The position numbers and the translations under genes are program-made. Positions 11,521 through 21,524 of a DNA stretch of 64,000 bases are shown in pieces (position 1 is the first letter of the stretch; each line of letters opens with the position of its first letter). Source of the stretch: Delphinus delphis. Its lineage: Eukaryota; Chordata; Mammalia; Artiodactyla; Delphinidae. The notes beneath the pieces were generated by a model. It did not search any database, was not told the origin of the DNA, and saw nothing but the letters and a program-made list of their open reading frames with translations. The DNA lies in NCBI RefSeq assembly GCF_949987515.2, contig NC_082689.1, positions 103,082,957 to 103,146,956 of the forward strand. Direction: 5' to 3'.

Positions 11521-12169
11521 CGCATCGATCCGCGCGCAGCCGGCAGCGGTGCGGAGGCGGAGACCAGCCAGAGTAGAGCGGCGCACCGCTACGCCGTACC
11601 CTGCCTCCTGCCAGACCCCGGTGGCCGGAACCCCAATCGGAGGCCAAGAACCCCTGCTGCCCTCCTCTTGGCTCCCACCGGTCTCCCGGGAGCTGCAGTC
11701 CGGGGAGGCGGGCAGGCCGCAGCCTCCTCTCCCGGGGCCTAGCGGCTGTCCCACAGTAGGTCTCAGATTGGGGTTCTCGAAGCGCAAGGAGTATGTGGGT
11801 AAAGGGCCGAAGGAAAATCGAGAAAAACGGGCCTATGGCTGACAGAAATCTGCTATCTGGCAGACGTGCGAAAGGAAGGAGTGAAAGAAGGAAGGGGCAG
11901 GGCCGGGAGGATGTGCGAGGCGTGCTTCGGAGAATCTGGGGCAGAGGGGTCTCTCATGCCCTCGGCCCAGCTTTCTGACCTGAGCCTGACCTGTCTTCTC
12001 TCCCACTGTCTGTCTGTCAGCTCTAGAAAACCAGGGGCCAGGGGCTCTCGGCACCCACCGTTTCAGCAACTGCCCTTCCCTGAATTCCACCCACCCGGGT
12101 CAGATTCTCTTGGCTACCCGGCCTGGGGAAGAGGGACAGCGATCTGACGCGTTTCTCTCTCTTCCTGTG

Positions 12170-12300
12170 TCTCCTTAAATCTATCTCTATGCAAGTGAGC
12201 TCTCCGCGGAAAATATCGATATGGTGTTTGTGTCTGTAAGAACACAAAGTGAAGATTATTACTCTAATGACAGCTTTGTTCGATTTCGGCCTCCGCAGGA
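12170..12300. promoter_or_regulatory. candidate intronic element with TAATGACAG composite site
   Basis: A repeat-free AT-rich block 0.4 kb inside the intron from exon 1. It carries TAATGACAG (12265-12273), a homeodomain core fused to a MEIS half-site, directly followed by CTTTGTT (SOX-like). It also has AATATCGATATGG. Confidence 0.35.
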
Positions 12301-12703
12301 CGAGGCTGGCGGGATTTCAGACCCAGATTTCTAGGCCCACCTTCTCGCTGATTCTAAAAACCCCTTTCCCTGGACGGAAAAGCAATGATTGCTTGTGTCT
12401 TTCCTAAGAATAATAAAGGTAAAACACAAAGAAGGCCGGAAGGGCTCGGAGTTCAACACCGAAGGATCGAGCTTCCCGTGCCCTGAGCTGTAGCCTCCCG
12501 GGAGGTGGCCGCAGAATCCAGGAGCGCAAAACTGGGTGCAATGCTCGACTGTGACTGGGACCGAGGTCAAGGAGGAGGAAGCAGGCGTGAGAGAAGAGAA
12601 CGCCCGAGATCCGGCATGCTCTCCCCAACCCGGAGGCTAAGAGTTCTAGGGGCGGCGTCCGCGGAGCCGAAAGGCACGGCGCAGCCTGGGGCTGGGTACT
12701 CAC

Positions 12704-12951
12704 CGGAGGACGGACGATCCGAGTAGCGCGTGCAGTAGACCCAGGCGGGCCACACGAGGGGCTGCTGCGAGTCAGTTTTGACTACGGGCCCGCCGTTGGC
12801 TGAGCCCATTAGCAGGATGGCCGGGTTGCTGTGCTCCGGGTACTTAGCACCCTGCGCTCCCGGGCTCCCCACGCCGCCTCCACTGCCACCGCCGCTGTCC
12901 GAAGGTTTGGCCGCTGCTGCTGCTGCTGCTGCCGCTGCTACGGCCGCCGCA

Positions 12952-12986
<35 letters not shown>

Positions 12987-13604
12987 GTTCCCAGCTTTGG
13001 ACGCACCCGCTCCGCCGGCGGTGGCTGGCGGGGAACCGTCGGGTGGGCCACAGTTCGCGTCCGGGGCGCACAGGAGTGAGGCGGCGCCTGGCGCCCTCGT
13101 GCCCAGCGGGTGGACAGGGTCTCTACCTGCGCCGGTCTGGCCTCTGTCACGCTCGACCCGACCTCCTCCTGCGCCTCCTCCGGCCGCCGCCGCCGCCGCC
13201 ACCAGGAGCTGCGGCGGCGGCTGCTCCTTTTTGCAGCCGAAGTCCGGCCTCAGGATGTTGTCGATGAAAAAGTTGGTGGTGCGGTGCAGCTGGGCCGCGG
13301 GCTGCGGCTGGTGAGCAGGCGCCGCGAGATGCTGCTGCTGCGGCGGCGGCGGCGGCGGGGGCGGGGGGTGCGGGGGGAGATGCGGGTGGTGGGCCAGGGG
13401 CGGCAGGCAGGGCGCCGCGGGCGGCGAGGGGGGCGCGGGCTGCGGGGACACCGGCACGCTGTCTCCATCGCTGCCGCTGCTGCCGCTGGCGCCGGGGCTG
13501 AGGCTCAGGCTGAGGCTGCCGGGGGCCGCCGCCGCCGCCACTGCCGCCGCCGCGCCGAGGCCCGAGTCGCGCTGACTTTTAGGTTCCGGCTGCTGTTCTT
13601 CCAT
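12704..13604 (-). CDS. EN1: EN1 coding exon 1: N-terminal repressor and PBX-binding region
   Basis: First coding exon, starting at ATG 13604-13602 (MEEQQPEPKSQRD), which has a strong context (A at -3, G at +4) and matches the family start. The frame stays open upstream, but only to a GTG, so this ATG is preferred. Exon 1 ends at 12704 on the first base of a Gly codon, followed by donor GTGAGT. Residues 112-118 are FFIDNIL, the EH1 motif that recruits Groucho/TLE corepressors. Residues 285-290 are WPAWVY (EH2), the hexapeptide that contacts PBX. Low-complexity tracts include nine Pro plus three Gln (80-91) and 14 Ala-Val-10 Ala (208-232). The joined protein is 405 residues against about 392 that I recall for human; the extra length sits mainly in Ala and Pro/Gln tracts. 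EN1 patterns midbrain-hindbrain, limb ventral ectoderm and V1 interneurons. Confidence 0.97.
12909..12983 (-). repeat. EN1: polyalanine-coding GCN repeat in EN1 exon 1
   Basis: Twenty-five codons encode 14 Ala, one Val and 10 Ala. On the coding strand the 14-Ala part is mostly GCG and the 10-Ala part mostly GCA, so the two halves use different alanine codons. Confidence 0.95.
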
Positions 13605-14400
13605 GCTCGGCCGCCCCGCCGCCTCGGCCGCCGCGCCGGCCCCCGCCCCCCCCGCCTCGCTCCCCACCCCACTTTGCCAGCGGCCCGTGGGGGTGCGCGG
13701 AGGAAGGAGGCCGGCGAAGCCCCAGCGAAGGCACGGGGCGGGTGCAGAAAGAAAAGCCCAGGCGCCTGGCCTGGATCGCTCGCTCTTATCGAGCAGATCT
13801 CGCTGTCTCTCCCTCTAATTTGTAGACATCCAGATATGGAGACACTTGGCTATTTCTTTTTTCTTTCTGCAACCAGATTCAATGATTTGTTTTAAATGGG
13901 GAGTAAGCTACGGCCAAAAAGAGAGGAAAAAAAATAAAAAAAGGAAAGGAAAAAGAAAGCAATAAAAAAGAAAAAAATCTCCAAGATTTTTTTTTCTTAA
14001 AGATAAAAAATAGTCTTTAAAGTCTAGCCATCTTCCTAGGCAGTACTGAGGGGTTTGACTTCCCCGAGTGTCACGCTCAGCTGTGCCCAGAGCGCGAGGC
14101 TGGCAGCGCCTTTAATCGCCTTTGCTTTTTTTGCAGGGAGAGCGCGTCTCCGCCAGCGCCGGGGCTGCCTCTTTTTTTTTTTTTTTTTTTTTTTTTCAAA
14201 TCTCTGACAGCTCGGATCTTTGCTCAAACTCTCTCGCTTAAAAAAAAATCACCCAGGCACACTTTTTGCCTTCAAACCGGAAGCACGTGAGTCAGGGCCG
14301 CACGTGTGCGGGGCCAATGGCGAGCCAGGACTCGCGCTGACACCCGGGCCTCGGCCCAATAGGCGCGCGCGGGACTTTGCGGATAAATAATCCGGGGGCG
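13605..14400 (-). other. EN1: EN1 5' leader (extent inferred)
   Basis: Region between the start codon and the promoter-like island. Next to the ATG it is GC-rich (13605-13760). It then becomes strongly pyrimidine-rich on the sense strand (13900-14010, runs of T and CT) with a poly-A run on the sense strand at 14172-14196. The transcription start is not visible; I place it near 14.3-14.45 kb from the CCAAT, E-box and GC content only. Confidence 0.4.
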
Positions 14401-14480
14401 GCGGCCGCTGGTGGACAGGGGGCGCCGCGGCGCTGGCCCCGCGTGTCCGGCCCGCCCTCCCCAACCCGCACCCGAGCCCC
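14270..14480 (-). promoter_or_regulatory. EN1: candidate EN1 core promoter
   Basis: CpG-rich block about 0.7-0.9 kb upstream of the EN1 ATG. It holds two CACGTG palindromes (14284-14289, 14301-14306), two CCAAT sequences (14314-14318, 14356-14360), an AT-rich GGATAAATAATCC in otherwise GC-rich DNA (14381-14393), and a CTCF-like core ACAGGGGGCGCC (14415-14426). No TATAAA is present in the right orientation. The promoter role is inferred from position and composition. Confidence 0.55.
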
Positions 14481-14765
14481 TCCCCCTCTTTCAGGCCAGG
14501 ACCGAGGAACGGGCAAAATAGACCGAGGAGTGTTGGATTTCGGGGTGTAGGCAAATAGGGAAGCAACTCCATAAACAACTTGTTGGAGAAATGCAGGATT
14601 ACGGGTGCGTGCGCGCCGGGCGCAGGGTCAGGAGACAGGGGAATCGGCTCTTTTGGCAACCCCCATGCCTAAGAAGCAGACTTTTATTTTATTGCTCTGG
14701 CTTTTTCTTGCTGTTATTAAGGGTGAAAGGTTGCTGTCTCTGTCGGGGTGTGCCTGTATGGTGTA

Positions 14766-14814
<49 letters not shown>

Positions 14815-16130
14815 TGGAGGGGGAGGGGTGAGACGAGGAGGGTCGGAGATGTGAAACAGACCTAGATTTGGTTACTTTCAGAGGAGCAGTTTATTTTTAA
14901 CAAATAGCAAACCCCGAGGCCAGCTGCGTCTAGCTAGCACCGTCTGTTTGAAGGTCTGTAGTGTATGCTGGCCGGCTGCACTGCGTGTCCTTCCCGGGAT
15001 ATCCGTACCCATGCCTTTCCCTGGCGGGACCTTCGACAACCCCCAAGAGCTGTCCTGCCGCCGTAAAGCCAGGCCCAGAGGGCGCGAGAGAGCCCGAGCG
15101 CCAGTCCTTCCCTGGCCGCTGGAGTCGAAGCTGTCCCATCGGCCCCTAGGCCAAGCAAGTCAGGGTGCGGATATCCGCGAGGCCCCGGCTTTTGGCTCAG
15201 GGCAACCTCCGTGTTAGATTTCCCTGCAAAGTGAAATCAAGCAAGTAAAAGTACTGCACCCCAGGTATTTGCCCTAGCCTGCTGGACAGCGAGTTTCCCC
15301 CGGTGGCCCAGATTTTCCTAGGATTGCTCCCGACTCCGTGGAGGCCTCTCGTTCTAGCCCAGAATATTCTTCCCAGGCTTTGGGGGGAACTGCAGGGGCT
15401 CCCGCCGCTCCCACGCTCACAGGGATTCATCTCCAGTCGCTGGGCTCTTTTTCGCCGTTTCCTGGTCGAGGCACCCCAAAAGTTTTCCCACTGCGAGGGA
15501 CAGGGTAGGGGAAAGTGAGGCATTGGACATCTGCGGGGTTTGTCTGACGAGCCTTTTCGGAGGGCCAGGATCCGACTGTGTGCTGAAGCCTTCGGTTCGA
15601 GAGTAGCTGGAAAAACTCCAGCAACTGAGGCCTCCGCGGGGATGTGGTCTCGGAGCTCCAGCGAGCCTCTCGCTCTGACCACCATCCTTAACTGGGACAG
15701 CGGAGTAAGGATCTCTTTGGGGATGTTGTCTAGCGGAAACATGCAAAACAATCCCCTGTACCCAGAAAAGTCACAGAGGGTTAGGAAGAAAATAAAACGA
15801 AAAATCACAATCAGCCGAACCACCGCCCTAGCCGAAGTTTCTCAAAGGGGCTGGTGGAGAGCGGGAGTTCGTATAGCTGGCTGCATCTTCGGGTCAGCCG
15901 AGGGTCTTCCGAAACTCGGGCTCTCAGAGTTCCTAGTTGGACCTTTTCGGCGGCTCGGGGGCAGCGAGAACCACTTTCCGAAACGCTGCGCTAAAGCAGG
16001 CCCGACGTGATCTACACAAACCTCCCAAGTCGGCCTCCAACTGCACCTCCCGGGTCCTCCTCAGTTCTACACCCAAGGGCTCCCCGAAATCTCCCGGTGC
16101 CTCCACCCTTTCTCCCCGAAATGGGGGTGG
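14481..16130. other. EN1 upstream flank with TG microsatellite
   Basis: Non-coding upstream DNA. A pure (GT)n of about 21 units lies at 14771-14812. The minus-strand open frame at 15197-15823 has no recognisable domain and I treat it as chance. Confidence 0.55.
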
Positions 16131-16670
16131 GATTTTATTTATATTTAAGTTCGCAAAATTGAAATCTTTATCCCGCAAGCGAGCGTGGGTACTTAATTAA
16201 ATTCTAATTAGGACACTATCAATATCCTATTTAGCCGCGTAGCTTTTGTGCGCTGCGGTCCCTTTCAGCGCCGTAAATAGGGTCTCGACGCCTTATCTCG
16301 CCTGCAGGAGACGCCTCGAGAAGGGCTGCGGAAGATAATTTATAGGTTTTAATTACTCTTCATTCCGCCTGATCAGCTTGGCGTTCATCACAGGCCTGTG
16401 AATAAAACCCTGGTCAAAAGCTCTGTCACATCGCGCTGGCAAGACGCTTAATCAAAGTGAGCGGCCCCGCGCGCCGCGCGGCCCGGCTCCTCCACGTAAT
16501 TTCCAGCCAGCTGATAAAGCCAGCTGAATAATGCGGCGGCCCTTTGGAGACACCATTTACAGAAATGACTTTATTGACGGCTTAACGTCGGTAATTCATT
16601 TTACCTTTCATGTAGTGGAGCCCGGATTTGTTACAGTAATGGGATGATAAATGCACCCGCAGCCCGCGAG
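16130..16670. promoter_or_regulatory. candidate proximal enhancer, about 2.5 kb upstream of EN1 exon 1
   Basis: A 540-base block with unusually many developmental motifs: TTAATTAA (16193-16200), CTAATTAG (16204-16211), TTATAGGTTTTAATTA, CTTAATCAAAG (TCF/LEF, core 16451-16457), duplicated AGCCAGCTGA (16506-16528) and TTTATTGACGG. It has no transposon and includes a CpG-rich patch at 16460-16500. The motif clustering is visible; function is inferred. Confidence 0.55.
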
Positions 16671-18440
16671 CTCCGGCTGGATTAGGCGGTGCTCTGCGCG
16701 CTGGCTCGCCCCCCACCCCGGTCCTCCCCCAGGCCAGGCCTTCTCCGGATGCTCGGCACCTAGAGCCGCCCGCTCTCCGTGACCCCCATCCGAGCCCACG
16801 CCCTCCTCTACCTCCTGAAAATGGACATATTATTGGGAACTCGGTGTTAGCGGTTTGGTGTCCTGGCAAGCCTGACAGTCAGGTGTCAGAGTGAGCAAAT
16901 GTTGACCCAGGTGGGTGTGTGAGGGTCCAGAGGACTCACAGTGACCCCAGGACTGTGCCTGTGGGTGAGGAAATACGGGCAGGGTGAGTTGTGTGTACAA
17001 GCATGTGGGTAAAGGGGTTAGGTGTGTGTGGAGCAATGTGTGTGCACATGTGAGTACACGTTTGTGGCAGTCCTTTTTGGGGTACTGGTTTGTGCCTTTG
17101 AGAATTAAGGAATGTCTTCCAACTTGATAGAGTCCAGGTAGGGAGGTGGGCTGGCAGGAAGCAGGTTGGGGAAATTTACGCAAATGGAATGGAGCCCTTT
17201 TCTCCAAATGCCCTCTGCTCCTGGGCCAAAGATATGGAAGTCTGGAGACAAACGGTGCCCATTTCCATTACCTGAAGTTCTGAGCTGTGCAGCTCCGCTG
17301 GGGTAAGATGGCCCACAAGAGGCCACTGACCTAGCTATACCTCTGCAATAAATTGACTGTCCCCAAGTTCCACGTCCATACCCAGCCCACATAAAAGTGG
17401 AGAATGACGAGAAATAAAAGAACTTTAAATGCCAAAGGGGGGATTTCTTTCCCTACTTCAATGAAGGAAGAAGGGAGCCCAAAGAGGCTTTCAATAGCGG
17501 AGGGTGGGGTAAGAAAGACAGGGGGACTCCCCAAAATTCCTGCCTCCCTCCCACTCCCAGACTTCCTCTATTGCAGCTAACCAGGGCCTTCCACTGAGCA
17601 AAAGGCACCTGGCCAAACCGAGGCGGGAGTATTTGTGTGTCTGCGGGATGCTAGAGAAGTATGGGGATCAAAATGATGAGGGGGTGGTGATGAATGCTTC
17701 TCACAGTGAAGGCTGGGATACTGTTCCTTTGTTTCCCAATCTTGCAAAAACTACTTATGGATATGGAGGGTGGCCCTTGGCTGTGAAGGGTAGGAGCCTG
17801 TATTCGTGTCTATTTGCTTGTATATGTGAGAACCAAAGAGAGAGGAATGAGTCCATGAAAGCATTGTTTGTGTGTCTGTGTGTTTGTGGGCATGGCTGGA
17901 GGCTCGTGTATGTACACATCAGTGTGTACCCCCGAGTCTGCGCCACCAGTTGGGCATGGAGAAATGTGTTTCCTGAGGGTTTTGGTGTACGCTGTTCAGG
18001 AAAGAGAAGTCTCCCTCCATCTCACGTTTCCACAGAACTTTGGATTTCGTTTAGGCAGAGACAAATGTCACGGTCCTGCCTGCTTCCACCTCTCTTTTGT
18101 GGTTGGGTGTGAGGAGAATTGTGAAAGAAAACCTCGCAGCCTGGCCGGGCGTGCGTGCATTGGGCCGAGAGTGCGAGCGTGTTGCATGCACATGGTGGTA
18201 ATCGCATTTCGAGTGTAGATCAGATGGCAGTGGGGCCTCGTGGCGCGGGACATGAATGAGTTGTCGCAACACAATAGCGGGCAGCCTTCCTACGGGGACT
18301 GGGTGACCAGCGGTTTTGTTGGGAGTGAATGCGAGGAGATTTCTGCTACAAGTGCCGCGGTATTATTATGAGCCGGAAGGTCAGACTATACATCGCAGGT
18401 CCCCAAAGCCTATAGACCTTGGGAAATGTAGGGCCTCGAG
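16671..18440. other. upstream non-coding DNA, TG-rich patches
   Basis: No gene seen. Degenerate GT-rich stretches lie at 16905-17080 and 17625-17945. Confidence 0.5.
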
Positions 18441-18545
18441 CCACGTCATTGTACCTGACAGTCCTTTCAATAGACTAATTCAATTAGCGCTTGGGGGTTT
18501 GGTCTTCATTTGGAGGCCATAATAATGTGGAGGTGGGTGGGTGCA
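18440..18545. promoter_or_regulatory. candidate homeodomain-dimer element
   Basis: Contains a perfect 13-base palindrome CTAATTCAATTAG (18475-18487), that is TAAT-N3-ATTA, the P3 arrangement bound by paired-class homeodomain dimers. It is followed by CATAATAATG. Confidence 0.4.
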
Positions 18546-19440
18546 GGGGGATTCCTTGGGTATTGGTTCTGCCGGAAGCTTGGAGTGGAACTGGGGGAGG
18601 CAGGGGAAGGGATAAAGCTGAGGTGGGTGGGGCAGTGCGTGGGAGGCAAACCCTAGAAATAAAATGTTCTGTTGACTCTAGAAATTGGGGCGGCTGCTTT
18701 ATTTGTAGATAACCTAGAAGATTAGGGTTGGGGGGTGAGGCAGGGAGAATTTCTTTTTTTTTTCTGTGGCAAGAAGTACAGCCATAAATGTCCAGGTTCC
18801 TAGAAAGCCCCCCAAAAGCTTCCTGTGGGAGGTTGTCATCTTTGGGGATTTCAATATTTGGATTTATGCCCCTACCATCCTGCCTCCCCTCAGGGTTTTC
18901 TCCCTTTTATCCGAGGGAGGGGCAGTTCACAACACGGATTTTTTTGTTCTAGAATCAGTTTTTGTTTTGGGGTGCTTTTTCCCCTTTAAAGCCGTACAAC
19001 AGAGAAAATTAAGCCCTTTCTCCGCTTGACTGTGGGAAATGGGGGAAACATCTCAGTGACTCCCGAAAATCGAGCACGGGGTCGGCTCCTGACATCCCGG
19101 ACACCAGGGCGCAGACACCAGACCCGTCGCTGCCGGCGGGTTGCCTCGTCGGCTTAGGGCTGCTCGGGCTCGGATTCACCTTCTCCTCGGTATCCCCCAA
19201 CCGCCCTAAAGCTGCACCACGCAGCCAGCCATGCCCCCCGGAGCCGGGAATTTTAGAGCTCATGGCTCCCGAAAGCAAGGCGACTACATATATTAATATA
19301 GAGATATAATATAGAGATACATATATCTCTATATTTTTCACTTTAATCAGACATCCTGCTTTTCTCCTTACAGTGAATTCCACCCAAACCCCAGAATCGA
19401 AACCCTAATGTTCGCACCCTGCCCCGCCTAAAAAAGAAAA
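18546..19440. other. upstream non-coding DNA with an AT hairpin
   Basis: No gene seen. At 19308-19335 two 12-base arms (AATATAGAGATA and its complement) flank a 4-base loop, and an extra direct copy of the arm starts at 19295. Confidence 0.5.
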
Positions 19441-20480
19441 ACTCGGAGTAAATTCAACTGCTATGCTCGAATTTTCTTCTCTCCTTTATTTTGCTTTTCG
19501 CCTTCTCTCACTCCCTCCTCCTCCCCAGAAGGTTCCCAGAGCCTGGCGATCCCCAGGCCTAGGGGGCCCCCTGCCCACCCAGGTCCCCACCTGTCCGAGT
19601 GGCGGCTCCTGCCTCGATCCGGCTCGGCGCGGGTCAGGGTCCACACCGCCTGGCCTCGGGAGTGTGCACGCCGGTGGGTACCGCTGTGAGAGGGAGCGAG
19701 GAGGCACCAGCGTGGCTTCCGGGTTCTGCTGCCCCCCTCGGCTGAGTCCGTGCTCCCCGGGAGGTCCAGACCCAACTCCAAAGGTGTGGTCAAAAATATA
19801 ACTCAAGAAGAGAAGAAAACACCCACGATATCCAAGTCCTTCGCATAGAAGTGCCCCTGTGGTTCCAAAACCGTGTTCTCTGGCTCGCCCCAGAGTTAGC
19901 AGTCATCCTTCTTCCCTCGACTCCTATAGGGGTGAGGGCTGGTCCCAGGGCTCTTCTCCCACTGACCCGGGAAGAGGAAGCAGAAGTCCGCGCACCCGGC
20001 TCTCGGCGCTCCGGCTCCCGGCCGGCGCCTTCCCGCCGCCCTCCCCGCTGGCCCCGGGGCACGAGCCAGGCCGCGCCCCCCTTTCGTTCTCCGGGGTGCA
20101 GCCTCCCGACCCCCTCCCCGGGGAGGGTGCGGGGAGGACTCCGGGTTCCCACCGAGATCGGCGCTGCGGGGAACTGGTGGGGAGGTGAGGGAGGGAAAAG
20201 TTTGGGCTGGAAGTGGGGCGGGTGGGGAAGGGAAGTCTGGCGTGCCTGGGAGAGGAGAGGGAAAGAGGGGCGAGCACCCGCGTGCCTCCCCCCAGCCCCC
20301 GGCCCCACCTCCGAGCTCAGACTGGATCGCGTGCGGGTGAGATCGGCGGTGGGGGGGAGGGGTCACTGCAGTGTCGAGGCCTTCTCCGGCCACCTTCTCT
20401 GTCCCCGGGCTCCTGCAGAAATCGGAGTGGGGGCCGACCGTGCGGCCGGGCGCCTGCGTGTTTGTATGTGACTGTGTGTG
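19440..20480. other. CpG island upstream of EN1
   Basis: GC- and CpG-dense by eye, about 5-6 kb upstream of the EN1 promoter. Long open frames on both strands (for example 19896-20786 on the minus strand) are low-complexity translations typical of such islands; no domain is recognised. Confidence 0.6.
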
Positions 20481-20700
20481 TGAGAGGCCCCAGGTGGGTG
20501 CGTGTGTACGTGTGTGCCAGTGGGCACGAAACGGTTGTGTGCATTTTTCGTGTTCCTCTAACCCTTGCGTGGTTGCGCTGTGTCCGTGTGTGCAAGTGTG
20601 TGTGTGTGCATGGGCTCTGCGCCGGTGGCTGTGCTTGTGCGTGGCCATGTGTACAGTCTCGGTGTGTGCGTTTGTGTGCCAGCTGGGAACCTGAGAGCAA
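20455..20700. repeat. degenerate TG-rich tract
   Basis: Interrupted TGTG and TGCGTG runs over about 240 bases with no fixed unit. Confidence 0.6.
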
Positions 20701-20794
20701 CTCCCTCCGACCGAGGCTCTGCAAGTGAGGTGTGTGAAAGAGCAACGATCAGAGGGCTCTGACCCCCAAATCTCCCCTACCACCACTCCCCCGC

Positions 20795-20880
20795 CCCCAT
20801 CATTGAATTATGCAAAGGCAGAAGGAAGTAGTTGTTTAAATCCTGATTAAAATAGCCACTGGTTTTCTGTTCCCCACCAA
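20795..20880. promoter_or_regulatory. candidate element with POU-like ATGCAAAG
   Basis: CATTGAATTATGCAAAGG (20801-20818) is followed by GTTTAAATCCTGATTAAAATAG. The TTATGCAAAGG core recurs 720 bases further on, at 21539-21549. Confidence 0.3.
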
Positions 20881-20994
20881 AACCCACCTGTGCAATCCCT
20901 AAGCCCTAAGGCCCCACTGGGGGAAGAGCGGGCAACACGTGGCAAGGTCAACATCAAAGGGACCTCGGGGAGAGAATAGCCCCAAAGCCCACTC

Positions 20995-21080
20995 CACAGA
21001 TGAGGCAACTGAGGCCCAGCGCGGGAAAGGGACTAGGTCAGGGTCCCACAGAGGCCGTCAGGAACCTTGGACATCTGAGT
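20995..21080 (-). repeat. MIR SINE remnant
   Basis: ACAGATGAGGCAACTGAGGC followed by a GGTCCCACAG-type segment, the reverse of the MIR core. Confidence 0.6.
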
Positions 21081-21302
21081 TTTGTCCCGCGGCCTAAGTG
21101 CCAGATGAGAGCGTGGTCTCCTTCCCGCGCCAGCCAACCCCATTCCATTCTCCTCTAAGTAAGGTGTATTCTCTCCCCAATCTGTCTGTGAGGTAGAAGA
21201 GGCGGCGTCTCTTGGCGCTGGGAATGCAGTGGGAGGCGAGGGGGAAACACGATCCCTCCCTTCGTCGGTCCCACTGGAGGGCGTTACTGTTCCTGCTCCC
21301 AC

Positions 21303-21371
21303 GGGGGGGGGGGGGAGGCGGGGCGGGGTCTAGCTGCTTCCTCTCCACCCCCCCACCCCCCCCCCCCCCCC
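21303..21371. repeat. G13 ... C7-A-C16 homopolymer pair
   Basis: A run of 13 G at 21303-21315 is followed 32 bases later by C7 (21348-21354), one A and C16 (21356-21371). The two could pair as a hairpin or form quadruplex/i-motif structures. Confidence 0.85.
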
Positions 21372-21524
21372 GCCTTCAGAACTTTCCAGGCGTGAATGGT
21401 GCTGTTAGGGGTGGGAGGTCAGTGAGAGGAAGGCTGGCCTCATGGGCAGTGGGCGGGGGGAGGGATGGAATACGGACCCCAAAGCCATTCCGGGCACGTC
21501 CCTCCCCTCCCGCACCAAGGACGC

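Larger units (their letters stand above)
9578..12703 (-). other. EN1: EN1 intron 1 (3126 bp)
   Basis: The single intron of the coding region, bounded by donor GTGAGT (12703-12698 read on the minus strand) and acceptor CTGCAG (ending 9578). It splits a Gly codon after its first base. It contains a TG/CG microsatellite at 11304-11353, two clusters of TALE/homeodomain-like sites (about 11395-11520 and 12170-12300), and no recognisable transposon or exon. Confidence 0.95.

Noticed and set aside
12778..13314. Long plus-strand frames opposite EN1 exon 1 (also 13110-13895)
   Set aside because: They are the complement of Ala/Pro repeats in exon 1, with frames kept open by GCN and CCN codons.
13605..13667. 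Upstream extension of the EN1 frame to 13667
   Set aside because: It would start at GTG rather than ATG, and the family start MEEQQPEPK lies downstream in a strong context.
14772..14854. Cys/Val-repeat peptide from the GT tract as a real small protein
   Set aside because: Translation of a (GT)n microsatellite.
15197..15823. 208-residue open frame on the minus strand just upstream of EN1
   Set aside because: No recognisable domain, no splice or promoter context; chance length for this GC content.
19896..20786. 296-residue open frame on the minus strand
   Set aside because: Low-complexity His/Thr and Pro/Arg text from a CpG island next to a TG-rich tract; no domain, and overlapping frames of similar length exist on both strands.
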